Of a stretch of DNA of 64,000 bases, positions 34,757 to 44,129 are shown one piece after another. The translations under genes were made by a program, and so were the position numbers. The notes under the pieces were generated by a model. It saw only the letters and a list, made by a program, of their open reading frames with translations. It was not told the origin of the DNA and searched no databases. The first letter of the stretch is position 1, and each line of letters begins with the position of its first letter. Source of the DNA: JAMBLL01 sp964460075 (GTDB lineage Bacteria; Actinomycetota; Acidimicrobiia; Spongiisociales; UBA5794); contig CAYWPC010000012.1 of the NCBI GenBank assembly GCA_964460075.1, positions 1 through 64,000 on the forward strand, written 5' to 3'.

Positions 34757-35487
34757 GCGGCGTCGCGCTCGTTACTGGAGCTTCGAGAGGCATCGGTGCT
34801 GCAATCGCTCTTGGCCTTGCAGAAGACGGATTCGCAATCGCGGTCAACTATGCGCGAAGTGCACAGAAGGCAGCCGCAGTCGTCGAGAAAATCAAGGGGT
34901 CTGGTGGCGATGCTGTTGCGGTGCAGGCAGATGTCAGCGATACCGATGCCGTTGCCGGCATGTTTGCAGCAGTTTCCGAGGGTCTTGGCCCTGTCTCGGT
35001 TCTCGTCAACAACGCAGGCGCCACAGACGACGGTCTTTTGTTGCGCATGAGCGTCGAGCAGTGGGATAGCGTGATCGCAACCAACCTTCGATCTGTGTAC
35101 CTATGCACCAAAGCGGCTCTCAGGCCCATGATTCGCGCCAAAGCGGGACGGATCATATCGATCAGCTCCGTGTCTGGTGTCTCAGGTAACCCTGGTCAGA
35201 GCAACTACGCAGCATCGAAGGCGGGGATCATCGGATTCACTCAGTCGATTGCCAAGGAGGTTGGTTCGCGCGGGATCACGGTCAACGCGATTGCACCAGG
35301 ATTTGTTGCAACAGACATGACAGACGCTCTCGGTGCATCGGTCGCCGAGACCGTCATCGGACAGATCTCACTGGGTCGACTCGGTCGGCCGGAAGAGGTG
35401 GCGTCCGTCGTTCGCTATCTTGCGTCCGACGGTGCTTCATACATCACAGGCCAAACGCTCGTCGTGGACGGCGGGTTGGCTCTATAG
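34753..35487 (+). CDS. fabG: 3-oxoacyl-ACP reductase
   Basis: 244 residues of the short-chain dehydrogenase family. VTGASRGIGAAIALGLAEDG binds NADPH, NNAG is present in VLVNNAGATDDGLLL, and the catalytic Ser-Tyr-Lys set is in ISSVSGVSGNPGQSNYAASK. YITGQTLVVDGGLAL closes the protein. It reduces the ketoacyl intermediate. ATG overlaps the fabH stop by 4 nt. Confidence 0.95.
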   Translation: MSGVALVTGASRGIGAAIALGLAEDGFAIAVNYARSAQKAAAVVEKIKGSGGDAVAVQADVSDTDAVAGMFAAVSEGLGPVSVLVNNAGATDDGLLLRMSVEQWDSVIATNLRSVYLCTKAALRPMIRAKAGRIISISSVSGVSGNPGQSNYAASKAGIIGFTQSIAKEVGSRGITVNAIAPGFVATDMTDALGASVAETVIGQISLGRLGRPEEVASVVRYLASDGASYITGQTLVVDGGLAL

Positions 35488-35507
35488 GAACCAGGGAGGC
35501 GTGAGCC

Positions 35508-35753
35508 ATGGAACGTGCAGAGATCGAAGCGAAACTGAAAGACCTTCTCGTAGAGGAACTCGGCCTTGATGCGGACGCAATCAAGCCAGATGCCAGATTC
35601 GAGGAGGATCTTGAAGTCGATTCCCTCGGTGTTGTCGAGTTGCTGATGGCACTCGAGGACAATTTCGGTGTTCAGATTCCAGACGAGGAAGCCGAGTCGA
35701 TCGGAACCGTCGGCCAGGCCGTGGACATCGTCGAGCGGAAACTGAACGGCTAG
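35508..35753 (+). CDS. acpP: Acyl carrier protein
   Basis: 81 acidic residues. The phosphopantetheine serine is in EEDLEVDSLGVVELLMALED (the DSL motif), and the helix-rich pattern is standard. GGAGG lies 8 nt upstream of the ATG. It carries the growing acyl chain for all enzymes of the module. Confidence 0.96.
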   Translation: MERAEIEAKLKDLLVEELGLDADAIKPDARFEEDLEVDSLGVVELLMALEDNFGVQIPDEEAESIGTVGQAVDIVERKLNG

Positions 35754-35761
35754 GGGACATC

Positions 35762-37009
35762 GTGGTCGAACGTAGGGTCGTCGTCACCGGCCTAGGTGCT
35801 GTGACGTCGCTCGGACTGGACGTTGACACCTTCTGGTCGAATATCCTCGCAGGCAAGAGTGGGGTATCGGAGATCGAGCGCATAAAGGTGTCGGATATCA
35901 CCGCGCGGATCGCTGCCGAGATCAAGGATTTCGACATCGAGCAGCACATGTCTCGTCGCGATGCTCGGCGTCTGGACCGCTCGAGTCAATATTTCTGGGT
36001 CGCCACGGAACAGGCACTTGCCGATGCGGGACTTTCGTACTCCGAGGATGACCCGGAGGCACTGCGCGTCGGTGTGCTGGCTGGTACAGGGATCGGTGGT
36101 GTGGAGACCCTTGAGGAGCAGGTTGGCGTGCTGCGCGACAAGGGACCCAACAGAATCTCTCCGTACGGCATTGCCAAGATCATCTCCAACATGGCCGGTG
36201 GCGTGGCATCGATCGATTTTCATCTCTACGGGCCGAATGCAACGACGGTGACCGCATGCGCCGCTTCGGCGAACGCGATTGGTGATGCTGCGGCGTTGAT
36301 CCAACGTGGCGCGGCCGACGTGATGGTCGCAGGCGGAGGTGAGGCAGCGATCACACGGTTTGCCATGGGAGGTTTTGCACAGGCCAGAGCGTTGAGCGTA
36401 AACAACGACGATCCAGAGGGAGCTTCGCGCCCCTTTGACCTCAACCGTGATGGGTTCGTCATGGGGGAGGGTGCCGCGGTGCTCATCCTTGAGGAATACG
36501 AGCGTGCCAGAGCCAGGGGAACGACGATCTACGGAGAGGTCCTCGGTTACGGAATGTCGGCGGATGGGTACCACATCACGCTTCCACGACCTGGCGGAGC
36601 CGGCGCAGCTCGGGCGATGACGTATGCACTGGCCGACGCTGGCCTGTTGCCAAGCGAGATCGGTTACATCAACGCCCACGGAACGTCGACGCCCGCGAAC
36701 GACAAGACCGAGACCGCTGCGATCAAGCTCGCCTTCGAAGATGCTGCGTACCAGATACCCATTTCGTCTACGAAATCAATGACAGGCCACCTGCTTGGTG
36801 CGGCCGGCGCGATCGAATCGGTCGCATGCCTCCTCGCCATACGAGATGGCGTTTTGCCGCCCACCATCAACTACGACACGCCCGATCCCGATTGTGACCT
36901 CGACTACATACCGAATACGCCGAGAGAGGCATCGATACGGACAGCCATGACGAACTCGTTCGGTTTCGGCGGGCACAACGTCTCTTTGATATTCGGCTCG
37001 GTTCCGTAA
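35762..37009 (+). CDS. fabF: Beta-ketoacyl-ACP synthase II
   Basis: 415 residues. The nucleophile is in VTACAASANAIGDAA, and the two histidines in YINAHGTSTPANDKTE and KSMTGHLLGAAGAIES. It elongates acyl-ACP with malonyl-ACP. GTG start at 35762 with GGGGACA upstream, 8 nt after acpP. Last gene of the module; a dehydratase and enoyl reductase are not in the window. Confidence 0.96.
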   Translation: MVERRVVVTGLGAVTSLGLDVDTFWSNILAGKSGVSEIERIKVSDITARIAAEIKDFDIEQHMSRRDARRLDRSSQYFWVATEQALADAGLSYSEDDPEALRVGVLAGTGIGGVETLEEQVGVLRDKGPNRISPYGIAKIISNMAGGVASIDFHLYGPNATTVTACAASANAIGDAAALIQRGAADVMVAGGGEAAITRFAMGGFAQARALSVNNDDPEGASRPFDLNRDGFVMGEGAAVLILEEYERARARGTTIYGEVLGYGMSADGYHITLPRPGGAGAARAMTYALADAGLLPSEIGYINAHGTSTPANDKTETAAIKLAFEDAAYQIPISSTKSMTGHLLGAAGAIESVACLLAIRDGVLPPTINYDTPDPDCDLDYIPNTPREASIRTAMTNSFGFGGHNVSLIFGSVP

Positions 37010-37118
37010 CACTGGTCATTGTCGTGCGTAGTAAGTTCCCACGATGGGGCCTTCGATGGTCGTGAGACCGCCGGATGGGTACCCATTGCAGTAGCAGAGG
37101 CAGGCACAGTTCGCCGGA

Positions 37119-37526
37119 TCAGGAGTTGTCGTCCTCCTCCTCACAACCTATGCCGGTCGGGGGGAGACCCGCGTCGAGTCGCTCGTTGTATTCGTCGAAC
37201 GATCGTGTCACCAATGCGGCGACAATGCCAACACCGATGAACGATGCAATGGCTGTGACGACTCCAGCGGTCGCTTCGATCGATCTGCACGTATCTGGGA
37301 GACAGATGGTCGAGGCGACGCTCGATCCAATCAGGGCACCCGACATGGCGGCGACGAAAACCGACATCGCGATGCCGGGACGAACGTTGATTCGTGCTGC
37401 ACCGTAGCCGAAGGCTGCCCCGAGAACCCCACCGAATACTGCTCCGGCCGTTCCGATGGTCATCCAACCTGTGAACGCGCCAAAAAAGAGGTTGATACCA
37501 ATGGATAGGGCATCACTTGGGCGCAT
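37119..37526 (-). CDS. Small membrane protein of unknown function
   Basis: 135 residues with about four membrane segments, including INLFFGAFTGWMTIGTAGAV, FGGVLGAAFGYGAARI, AMSVFVAAMSGALIG and VVTAIASFIGVGIVAALV, and an acidic end (EEEDDN). Two cysteines flank the second loop (CLPDTC). No family recognised. The ATG at 37526 overlaps the upstream membrane-protein gene by 14 nt, so the two are cotranscribed. Confidence 0.62.
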   Translation of the reverse strand: MRPSDALSIGINLFFGAFTGWMTIGTAGAVFGGVLGAAFGYGAARINVRPGIAMSVFVAAMSGALIGSSVASTICLPDTCRSIEATAGVVTAIASFIGVGIVAALVTRSFDEYNERLDAGLPPTGIGCEEEDDNS

Positions 37527-38223
37527 CTGGCATGCTCCTGGAAGATCGCACGGCGGGTGGCGGCAGCGGAGGTGTGACCACTGCTGTTGCGCTGCGCGCT
37601 TGTGGTGTCCAGGACGCGACCGTGATCGCGAGCACGGCGACGCCGAGGAGGACGCCCCCGACGCCGACCGCGTATCCCGCAGTGAACGCCCCAACGGCCG
37701 GGACTACGACTCGTAAGCCCCAAATCCCGAATGGGAGGCCTCTGCCGTACGCCCATGACGACACCATCGTCACGGCTAGGAGTACGAGATGTGCCACATC
37801 GAGGCGTTCGAGAGCCACGAGTCCTATATAGAGACCAGATGCAGGGCCAATAGCCATGAGTGCGATGACGATGGGGTGCGGGGCGTTCGCAGCAGGTCTG
37901 TGACGTACCCAGACTCGTAGCCAGGGCCCCATGAGACCAACGGCTGCAACGCCCCCGAGCCCTGTGGTTAGCCAGAACAGCCACGATCCGGTGATCGAGG
38001 CGAATATCAGGCCGATGCCGACGCTTCCCAACAGCGTCCAGCGACCCCATGGGGCCCCGACGAGCGCCAGACCGACGAAGCCCGTGAGGCCGATCAAGAT
38101 CGTGCCAGCAAGGACGACGAACGTCGCGCCGCGGTCGAAGTCTCCTGGGTTGGCCGCAAGCGTTGCGGCGCCAAGCGTTGCGGCCGCTAACGCCGAAGTA
38201 CCGATGGAGATGGGAGGACGCAC
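37513..38223 (-). CDS. Multi-pass membrane protein of unknown function
   Basis: 236 residues with about seven hydrophobic segments rich in glycine, alanine and valine (for example GATFVVLAGTILIGLTGFVG, LLGSVGIGLIFASITGSWLF, LGVAVLAITVASW) and a proline-rich cytoplasmic tail. No motif recognised. GTG start at 38223. Followed by the smaller membrane protein. Confidence 0.62.
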   Translation of the reverse strand: MRPPISIGTSALAAATLGAATLAANPGDFDRGATFVVLAGTILIGLTGFVGLALVGAPWGRWTLLGSVGIGLIFASITGSWLFWLTTGLGGVAAVGLMGPWLRVWVRHRPAANAPHPIVIALMAIGPASGLYIGLVALERLDVAHLVLLAVTMVSSWAYGRGLPFGIWGLRVVVPAVGAFTAGYAVGVGGVLLGVAVLAITVASWTPQARSATAVVTPPLPPPAVRSSRSMPDAPK

Positions 38224-38248
38224 GACAGCACCCTACTGATGTTCGGGC

Positions 38249-38677
38249 TTACTGCTCGGGTCGCGTATCGACGGAGCCGGGAATCCGTTGGAGGCCGATC
38301 AGTGCGTTGTAACGATGGATGCCAGGCTCCAACGTCGAATAGTCAAAGGTGAACGTATCGTCGGGTCTCAGCGTCGTCTCGAAGGCTCCGTCACTGTCGA
38401 CCAGCAGGTACTCGCGGGGGTCCTCGTTGATCCATTTAATAATCTGAATCTCTGTGAGGTCGATGGAGAGGTTCGCAGGCCGGAACACGCCGTTGTCAAT
38501 GCGCACAACGGTGACGCCAACTGGTGGTGGCTCGGTCGTCGTTGTCGTCGTTGGCTGCCTATCGGCCGCCACAGTCGCCCCGGACGGGCTCGAGGTGTTG
38601 AGGGCTCCAACGGCAATGAGGACAACGAACACTCCCACAATCAGCAGTGCCGATTTCACGATGTTGCGGCTACCCAA
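38249..38677 (-). CDS. Secreted cupredoxin-like protein without copper ligands
   Basis: 142 residues. An N-terminal membrane anchor or signal segment (SALLIVGVFVVLIAVGAL), a threonine/proline linker (TTTTTTEPPP) and a beta domain resembling plastocyanin: VRIDNGVFRPANLSIDLTEI, IKWINEDPREYLLVD, FETTLRPDDTFTFDY, and GIHRYNALIGLQ. The His-Cys-His-Met copper set is missing: no cysteine, no methionine after residue 1 and one histidine. It probably has a structural or binding role outside the membrane. The TTG start at 38677 has GAGGAG 5 nt upstream. Confidence 0.62.
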   Translation of the reverse strand: MGSRNIVKSALLIVGVFVVLIAVGALNTSSPSGATVAADRQPTTTTTTEPPPVGVTVVRIDNGVFRPANLSIDLTEIQIIKWINEDPREYLLVDSDGAFETTLRPDDTFTFDYSTLEPGIHRYNALIGLQRIPGSVDTRPEQ

Positions 38678-38689
38678 AATGCTCCTCGA

Positions 38690-39337
38690 TCACGGAGTGG
38701 GGAGTGTACCGGCTTTTGCCCGATTCAGCGTTTGCGCACGGTTGGTCGGTTTCCAATAGGACTGCTCCGTCCAGTGGCTACCGTTCGACGTTGTCAGGAC
38801 GGTGAGTGATCCGTGGTCAGGCGTATTTGTCCTGAGCAAAGCCAACGGTCGCGAGAGGAGCGTAAGACGCAACGCCTGAATCGGGTCCTGGTGCCCGACC
38901 ATCGCAATGCTGTGCGCTCCGGATGCCAGGGCGGTCTCTGCAGCATCTCGCATCCTGGCTGCCACCTGCTCCACGGATTCAGAGACGTCGTCGAGTGCGG
39001 TCGCGTCACGTAGATATCCGTCGAACTGGCGAGCGTACCTGTGTTGCACATCATCCCAGCGGAGACCGGTCCATTGGGGATACATTCTGGTCTCGACCAA
39101 TCGCTGGTCGACGACGACACCGAGGCCGTGGCGCCGCGCGATCGCGGTGGCGGTGTGGAGTGCTCTCGGTAACGGTGACGCGATGACCGCGTCGAGGTCG
39201 ATCTCGCTGAGTTTCTGGGCGGCTGCGTGTGCCTCGAGGACGCCGCAGGCGGAGAGATCGAAGCCGGGTAGGTCTGCATACACGACATGGTTCGGGTTGT
39301 GCACCTCGCCGTGTCGCACGAGAATGAGCGTGGTCAT
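38690..39337 (-). CDS. Histidine phosphatase family protein
   Basis: 215 residues of the phosphoglycerate mutase-like superfamily. The catalytic RHG is in TLILVRHGEVHNPNHVV, SPLPRALHTATAIARRHG supplies the second arginine, RLVETRMYPQWTGL the glutamate region and IAMVGHQDPIQALRL the second catalytic histidine. Substrate unknown. The cupredoxin-like gene starts 12 nt after its stop. Confidence 0.83.
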   Translation of the reverse strand: MTTLILVRHGEVHNPNHVVYADLPGFDLSACGVLEAHAAAQKLSEIDLDAVIASPLPRALHTATAIARRHGLGVVVDQRLVETRMYPQWTGLRWDDVQHRYARQFDGYLRDATALDDVSESVEQVAARMRDAAETALASGAHSIAMVGHQDPIQALRLTLLSRPLALLRTNTPDHGSLTVLTTSNGSHWTEQSYWKPTNRAQTLNRAKAGTLPTP

Positions 39338-39420
39338 CTGCCAACCCTAGGAGGCTGCGGCAGTGCACCGCATCGACCGCAAATCGACATTTCGTTCGTA
39401 GCGGGCACGTAGTGGCACGG

Positions 39421-39426
39421 TATACT
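39421..39426 (+). promoter_or_regulatory. Possible -10 element of the DUF3040 gene
   Basis: TATACT, one mismatch from consensus, 37 nt upstream of the chosen ATG. I see no matching -35 element. Confidence 0.3.
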
Positions 39427-39463
39427 GTTGATGGAACACACCCGTCCACCCACGGGATACGAG

Positions 39464-39805
39464 ATGCCGCTGAACGAGCATGAGCAGAAGATCCTCGACG
39501 AGATCGAGCGCCAACTGTACGAAGAGGACCCAAAGCTCGCACAGAAAGTTGCGAGAGCGGTTCACAGCGGTCGCGATCGATGGAAGATGCGTCTCGCTGC
39601 TGTCATCTTCGTAGTCGGTGCGGTGGTGATGTTCGCATCGTTTACAAGATCGTGGGTGATTGCGGGTCTCGGTTTCCTCGTCATGGTCGGATCCGCCGGC
39701 TGGACGGCGAGTGCAGTCGGGACGCAGAGAGAGGTTCGTCGATCCGCTGGGATGCTCGAGACGTTGATGGAACGATTCGGGAACAGGCGACAACAGGGTG
39801 ACTGA
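39464..39805 (+). CDS. DUF3040 membrane protein
   Basis: 113 residues. The N-terminal MPLNEHEQKILDEIERQLYE and EDPKLAQKV are the DUF3040 signature, followed by two membrane helices (LAAVIFVVGAVVMFASF and WVIAGLGFLVMVGSAGW). The family is essentially actinobacterial, function unknown. The start is chosen at the conserved MPL; a longer frame begins at 39428. Confidence 0.85.
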   Translation: MPLNEHEQKILDEIERQLYEEDPKLAQKVARAVHSGRDRWKMRLAAVIFVVGAVVMFASFTRSWVIAGLGFLVMVGSAGWTASAVGTQREVRRSAGMLETLMERFGNRRQQGD

Positions 39806-40035
39806 GACCTCTGTCACGGCGTCGGAGATTACGACATCGAGTCGGGAATTTCGGTCGGATGGATTCAGGATGTCGGCAGTGGACGCCCTGCCCAGTAAAG
39901 AAAGAGGCAGACGGTGGCCGTTCTGGCACTAGGATGACCGACCGCCTCGCCTCGATGGTAGGATCGGGCGAGTAGCAAAAGTACACAGCGGGCTGCCTCG
40001 CCACGCCCGCTCGGAGAGCGCAAGGGAGACAGGTT

Positions 40036-40533
40036 TTGGAGGGTTTCACCGCTGCACAGGCGTGCCGGCTAACCGGATGCACACCTCATCAGCTTCGGTA
40101 CTGGGACAAGGTCGGACTTGTCGAACCATCCATCCAAACGACAGACGGGAGACCTGGGCGTCGACGCATCTACAGCTTCCGTGATCTCGTGGGTCTCCGT
40201 GTCGTAAAAAGTATGCTCGACAACGGCCTGTCAATCCAGAGGGTCCGTCGTGCGTGGGACTATCTGCGCAGAACGGGTGACATGGATGAGCATCTAGCCA
40301 ACGTCAAACTGGTCACCGACGGGCACTCGATCTTTGCCGTTGCGCACGATGAAGCCGAGCTGCTCGATGGATTGCGTCAAGGACAGCTCGCGTTTTTCGT
40401 CAAGATCGATGAGATTGCCAAGGATGTTGAGGACGACGTCACCAAGTTCGAGTTGGACCGAGACAGCTTCCGGACCATGCTCCAGGTAGTCGAGGATGAC
40501 GTGAAATCCGAAGCAACGGAAGCAACAGCCTGA
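40036..40533 (+). CDS. MerR-family transcriptional regulator
   Basis: 165 residues. The winged helix-turn-helix is at the N-terminus: FTAAQACRLTGCTPHQLRYW, DKVGLVEPS and RRRIYSFRDLVGLRVVKSML, then a dimerisation helix (IQRVRRAWDYLR) and an effector or unknown domain that has no cysteines, so not a metal sensor of the usual kind. TTG start with GGGAG upstream. The 230-nt space before it contains a 7-bp stem at 39987-40011 and presumably its promoter. Confidence 0.8.
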   Translation: MEGFTAAQACRLTGCTPHQLRYWDKVGLVEPSIQTTDGRPGRRRIYSFRDLVGLRVVKSMLDNGLSIQRVRRAWDYLRRTGDMDEHLANVKLVTDGHSIFAVAHDEAELLDGLRQGQLAFFVKIDEIAKDVEDDVTKFELDRDSFRTMLQVVEDDVKSEATEATA

Positions 40534-40557
40534 TCGAGCTACGTTCGCAGCGCGTCG

Positions 40558-42969
40558 TTACTTCCTGGCACCGAGGCGTCCTCGGAATCGTTCCCAACGA
40601 GCGATCAACCGTGTAGGTCGATATGTGGCAACCACGCGTTCGAGGGACGAATACCTCGTCGTCATGTGTTGCTGGGCTTGAAGGTGCGCCTCGGCTGCGC
40701 GTTCGATCACCGCTGTTGATCCCTCAGAGTTGCCGTACAGCGCCTCACCGTACGTGCGCGCGAGCGGTACGAACGCACGATCTATGTCGCTTGCTGCCTC
40801 GAGGGGTGTCGCTGCCGGATCCAGCGGATCACCTAGATCTGCGAGTCGTTCGGCGATGTCCTCCCATGCTGCACGGACATCGCCGTGGGCGAGGCGTCTG
40901 CGGCGCTTCCACGCTCGCACCGATTTCGTGAGTGGTGCAAGACTCATGAGTACCGCGATCACCATGGCGATAAGACCGAATCCAGGTAGCCAAGACGGAA
41001 GGGACAACCACGACGTGACTTGATCGGTCCGACCGCCGCCGGTTCCCCTCGTACGGTCGACGGGTTCGATCGCCTCGAACCTCCCTCGGTCAGGACCGAT
41101 CTGACCACCGCTGGTATCGACGAGCGCCGGGTCCGGTATCTCGTCGAGGTACGACACTGGAGAAAAATCGAGAAACTCTGTCAGGGTCTCATTGACCGTC
41201 TGGGCCGCATAGCCCGCTCGCGGCGTCGGATCGAACATCATCCATCCGAACCTAGGAATCCAGATCTCAACCCAACTGTGTGCGTTCTTATCCCTGATCA
41301 ACGCCGTGTTGTCGTTGAGTTTTTCTCCCGGCGTGAATCCAAGAACGACCCTGGAAGGAATCCCGAGGCTTCGCGCCATCAGTGCCATGGACGTCGCGTA
41401 CTGCTCGCAGTACCCGTTTCGCACGTACGGATTGGACTCGTCCATCAGCCAGTCCTCAACCGACGAGGTCGCGTACTCTTGAGGTACACGGTCGTTGTAC
41501 GTGAAATCACCAGAGAAGCGGAAGTACTGTTCGAGAGCGATTGCCTTCTCGTAATTTGTCTCGAGGTTCGTCGTGAGGTCCTGTGCAAGCGACGCCACGG
41601 CTATACCGATGTCGTCGGGGTAGGCCGTCCAGAAGTCTTCGTTTTCGAGTGCGAGAGCCTCACGATCACCTGTGGCCTCTGGGATGTACTGCCCGTCGTC
41701 GGCTGCCGCTTGGAAGAGCGGGCTCAACGCCCCGTCTTCGGCTCTTGCAAGTGCGGCGAGCGCTGCGCCGTCGTAGCGCGCCACCTCGGCTCGAACAGTG
41801 TATTCCATCCCCTTGTACGTCACATCCCCAGGAAGGAAGAGAGAACCATCGAGTCGCCTAATTCGAATCGTCTTGAGATCGTCTTCGGCTGTCGTGACGA
41901 ACGATGACGTGGTTGGAGCAGGCATCCAAGGTTGGCTGAGGTTCTCAATTCGTATCGCAGCCGTCACTTGGACGGTATCGCCCCGGTACACCTGGGACTC
42001 ATCGATCCACGGATCGTCATCCGTTGGAAACGCTCGGACCCTGTCTGTCTGCCATCGTCCGTTGCGATAGACGTCAAGGGTGACCGTTCTGAATCTCAGC
42101 TCATCGGGTGCAATGCCGTCGATCTTCGCGACAAAGAGCGGCAGATTGGTTTGGCTGATGAGCGAAGCCTTGATGTCTGTGTATGGGTTGTACGCCACAG
42201 ATCCCGAGTACCCATCGGAGTATCCCGAGGGTGATCTCCAGGTCACAAAGCCGGAGTTCGGCACGGAATCTCCGACGAGAGCAACCACAGCAATGGCCGC
42301 TGCGATCGTTGCAGTGACGAGTGCGGCGACCCCAGGCGACGGACGGCGTTTCGGAGGTGTTGTTGCATTCGTGCGCTGCAGCTTGCCGGAGCCCTTGCCG
42401 CGCTCGTCTGCTCGAATCGCGAGCAACGAGAGTGCTACGACGCCGACGAAGAACGCGATGTGCAGTATCGCTTTAGGACGGCGATCGATGATGACGAACT
42501 GGAGAGCGATGATCAGCGGCGTGACCACGGCGATGAACGGTCGTTCATTGAACAAACCGGCAACGAAGAGGAACCCGATCGTCCAGAACACGAGTGCAAG
42601 CAGCACAACCAGGCCTGGAACCGGTCGCACAGGTTCAACCCCGTAACGTATGATCTCGAAAGCTCGTCCCAGCTCGAACTGCATCGCAGTCCACGTCTCG
42701 GAGGTTGGAAAGATGAGCCAAAGTGTCTTGGGTGCCATCAGCAGACCGGCCGTGACGAGGAACCCTGAGACGTTCGCCGTTGCGGTGAGCAGCGGACTCG
42801 CTCGAAAGGCGAGAACGGTCCACGTGATGCCCGCACCGAGAATCGTCGCGATCACGATTGCTACCTGCCACGGTGTACCGGTTGCGGACGGGCGCAGAAG
42901 GAACGAGAGCTCCCAGAAGGCGAGACTGATCGCGGCGAAACCCGCTAGCCAGCTGAAGCGGTAGACCAT
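40558..42969 (-). CDS. Transglutaminase-like membrane protein (TgpA type)
   Basis: 803 residues. The N-terminus has six or so membrane helices (TgpA_N/DUF3488 type), a large extracytoplasmic part contains the papain-like transglutaminase core with the catalytic cysteine in RNGYCEQYATSMALMARSLG and histidine in AHSWVEIWIPRFGWMMFDPT, then one more helix (LPSWLPGFGLIAMVIAVLMS) and a cytoplasmic DUF4129-like tail. With MoxR and DUF58 upstream it forms a common bacterial trio of unknown exact role. ATG 42969 is chosen (GGAG 6 nt upstream); ATG 43005 is possible. Confidence 0.88.
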   Translation of the reverse strand: MVYRFSWLAGFAAISLAFWELSFLLRPSATGTPWQVAIVIATILGAGITWTVLAFRASPLLTATANVSGFLVTAGLLMAPKTLWLIFPTSETWTAMQFELGRAFEIIRYGVEPVRPVPGLVVLLALVFWTIGFLFVAGLFNERPFIAVVTPLIIALQFVIIDRRPKAILHIAFFVGVVALSLLAIRADERGKGSGKLQRTNATTPPKRRPSPGVAALVTATIAAAIAVVALVGDSVPNSGFVTWRSPSGYSDGYSGSVAYNPYTDIKASLISQTNLPLFVAKIDGIAPDELRFRTVTLDVYRNGRWQTDRVRAFPTDDDPWIDESQVYRGDTVQVTAAIRIENLSQPWMPAPTTSSFVTTAEDDLKTIRIRRLDGSLFLPGDVTYKGMEYTVRAEVARYDGAALAALARAEDGALSPLFQAAADDGQYIPEATGDREALALENEDFWTAYPDDIGIAVASLAQDLTTNLETNYEKAIALEQYFRFSGDFTYNDRVPQEYATSSVEDWLMDESNPYVRNGYCEQYATSMALMARSLGIPSRVVLGFTPGEKLNDNTALIRDKNAHSWVEIWIPRFGWMMFDPTPRAGYAAQTVNETLTEFLDFSPVSYLDEIPDPALVDTSGGQIGPDRGRFEAIEPVDRTRGTGGGRTDQVTSWLSLPSWLPGFGLIAMVIAVLMSLAPLTKSVRAWKRRRRLAHGDVRAAWEDIAERLADLGDPLDPAATPLEAASDIDRAFVPLARTYGEALYGNSEGSTAVIERAAEAHLQAQQHMTTRYSSLERVVATYRPTRLIARWERFRGRLGARK

Positions 42970-44129
42970 CCATGCTCCATTGCGTCTTGCCACGACTCGG
43001 CCCATGTCCCGCTCGGTGATGAGCGCACGATGAGCGCGCCGCCGCGAGCGAAGCCGATAACAGAGTCATTGTGCCTGTCTGTGACCGAAAGTACGACCGT
43101 TCTGTAGAAATCTTGACTAAGTAGTTGGAATGCGGAGAGGTCGGCATTGTCTGGTGAACCGGTGACCATCACGAGAACTCCACCGGCCATGCCGGGTCGG
43201 CGGAGCCGCGCGACAAGGTGGCGCAGATCCAAGGAGCTCCTCGGTCGAACTGTGGCGAGTTCCTCCATTGCAACGGCGTACGCATCGGCGGAGCCGACGA
43301 GCGTGCCATTGCCTGTACCGGACCAGATCGTCGGGGTGTAGCCGGATCGAAAGAGGTGGTGCAGTACGGATGCAGATCCTCGAACTGCCTGTTCGAATCC
43401 TTCAGCAGTCGCGTGGGGCTCGACTCGGGGATCGAGAAAGATGAAGGCGCGCGACTGCCACGGCATCTCGAGCTGCTTGATCATGAGCTTGTCGCGTCGC
43501 GCCGTCGATGGCCAGTGCACCTTCCTGATGTCGTCGCCGTGCTGGTATTCGCGTAGCGTGAAGAAGTCCTCACCCCCGGAATGCCAGAAACTCGCCCGCG
43601 ATGTGTTGATCGTTTGGTCTTGGCCGCGCCCTGTGGGAACCCCTGTGAGCACCTCAATTCGGGGGTACACGACGAGTCGATCGACGGAACCGAATGTGGA
43701 TGTGGCCTCGGTGAATCCGAGCGGGTCACCGATCGTCACCCTCGACGGCCCAACTTTGTAGACACCCCTGGGGCGGCACAGGACTTCATAACGACCAGCC
43801 ATGGCGTCTCCCTCAGCGATCCTGTCTGCAACGAAGGTTGCTGAGCCGAGGCCGTGAACTCTGTCCTCGACAGCGACGCGATACACCCTCCGTCGAGACT
43901 CAAGGCACAGGTCAACGAGTGCGCGTTCCCCGTCGTGGAGTTGGTGTGGATTGATCTGCCGTTTGAGAATCAATCGCGGACCTGCGAATCGAACGTACCC
44001 AACGCCTCCTGCGACTGCACCGATGAGGAACATACCGAGAGCGAGAAGCAGGTCCTCTCCGAGGCCGATCCAGAGAGCGCTGAGCGCCACTGCCGCGCCG
44101 AGAGCTGCCCATCCTCTCGTGGTTGGCAT
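42945..44129 (-). CDS. DUF58 protein
   Basis: 394 residues. Two membrane helices at the N-terminus (WAALGAAVALSALWIGLG, LLALGMFLIGAVAGGVGYV), then the DUF58 signature EDFFTLREYQHGDDIRKVHW and PSTARRDKLMIKQLE followed by a von Willebrand A-like region (RAFIFLDPRVE). It is a usual MoxR partner; a MoxR/VWA pair often remodels or activates protein complexes. The ATG overlaps the moxR stop (TGATG) and its end overlaps the transglutaminase gene by 25 nt. Confidence 0.88.
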   Translation of the reverse strand: MPTTRGWAALGAAVALSALWIGLGEDLLLALGMFLIGAVAGGVGYVRFAGPRLILKRQINPHQLHDGERALVDLCLESRRRVYRVAVEDRVHGLGSATFVADRIAEGDAMAGRYEVLCRPRGVYKVGPSRVTIGDPLGFTEATSTFGSVDRLVVYPRIEVLTGVPTGRGQDQTINTSRASFWHSGGEDFFTLREYQHGDDIRKVHWPSTARRDKLMIKQLEMPWQSRAFIFLDPRVEPHATAEGFEQAVRGSASVLHHLFRSGYTPTIWSGTGNGTLVGSADAYAVAMEELATVRPRSSLDLRHLVARLRRPGMAGGVLVMVTGSPDNADLSAFQLLSQDFYRTVVLSVTDRHNDSVIGFARGGALIVRSSPSGTWAESWQDAMEHGWSTASAG

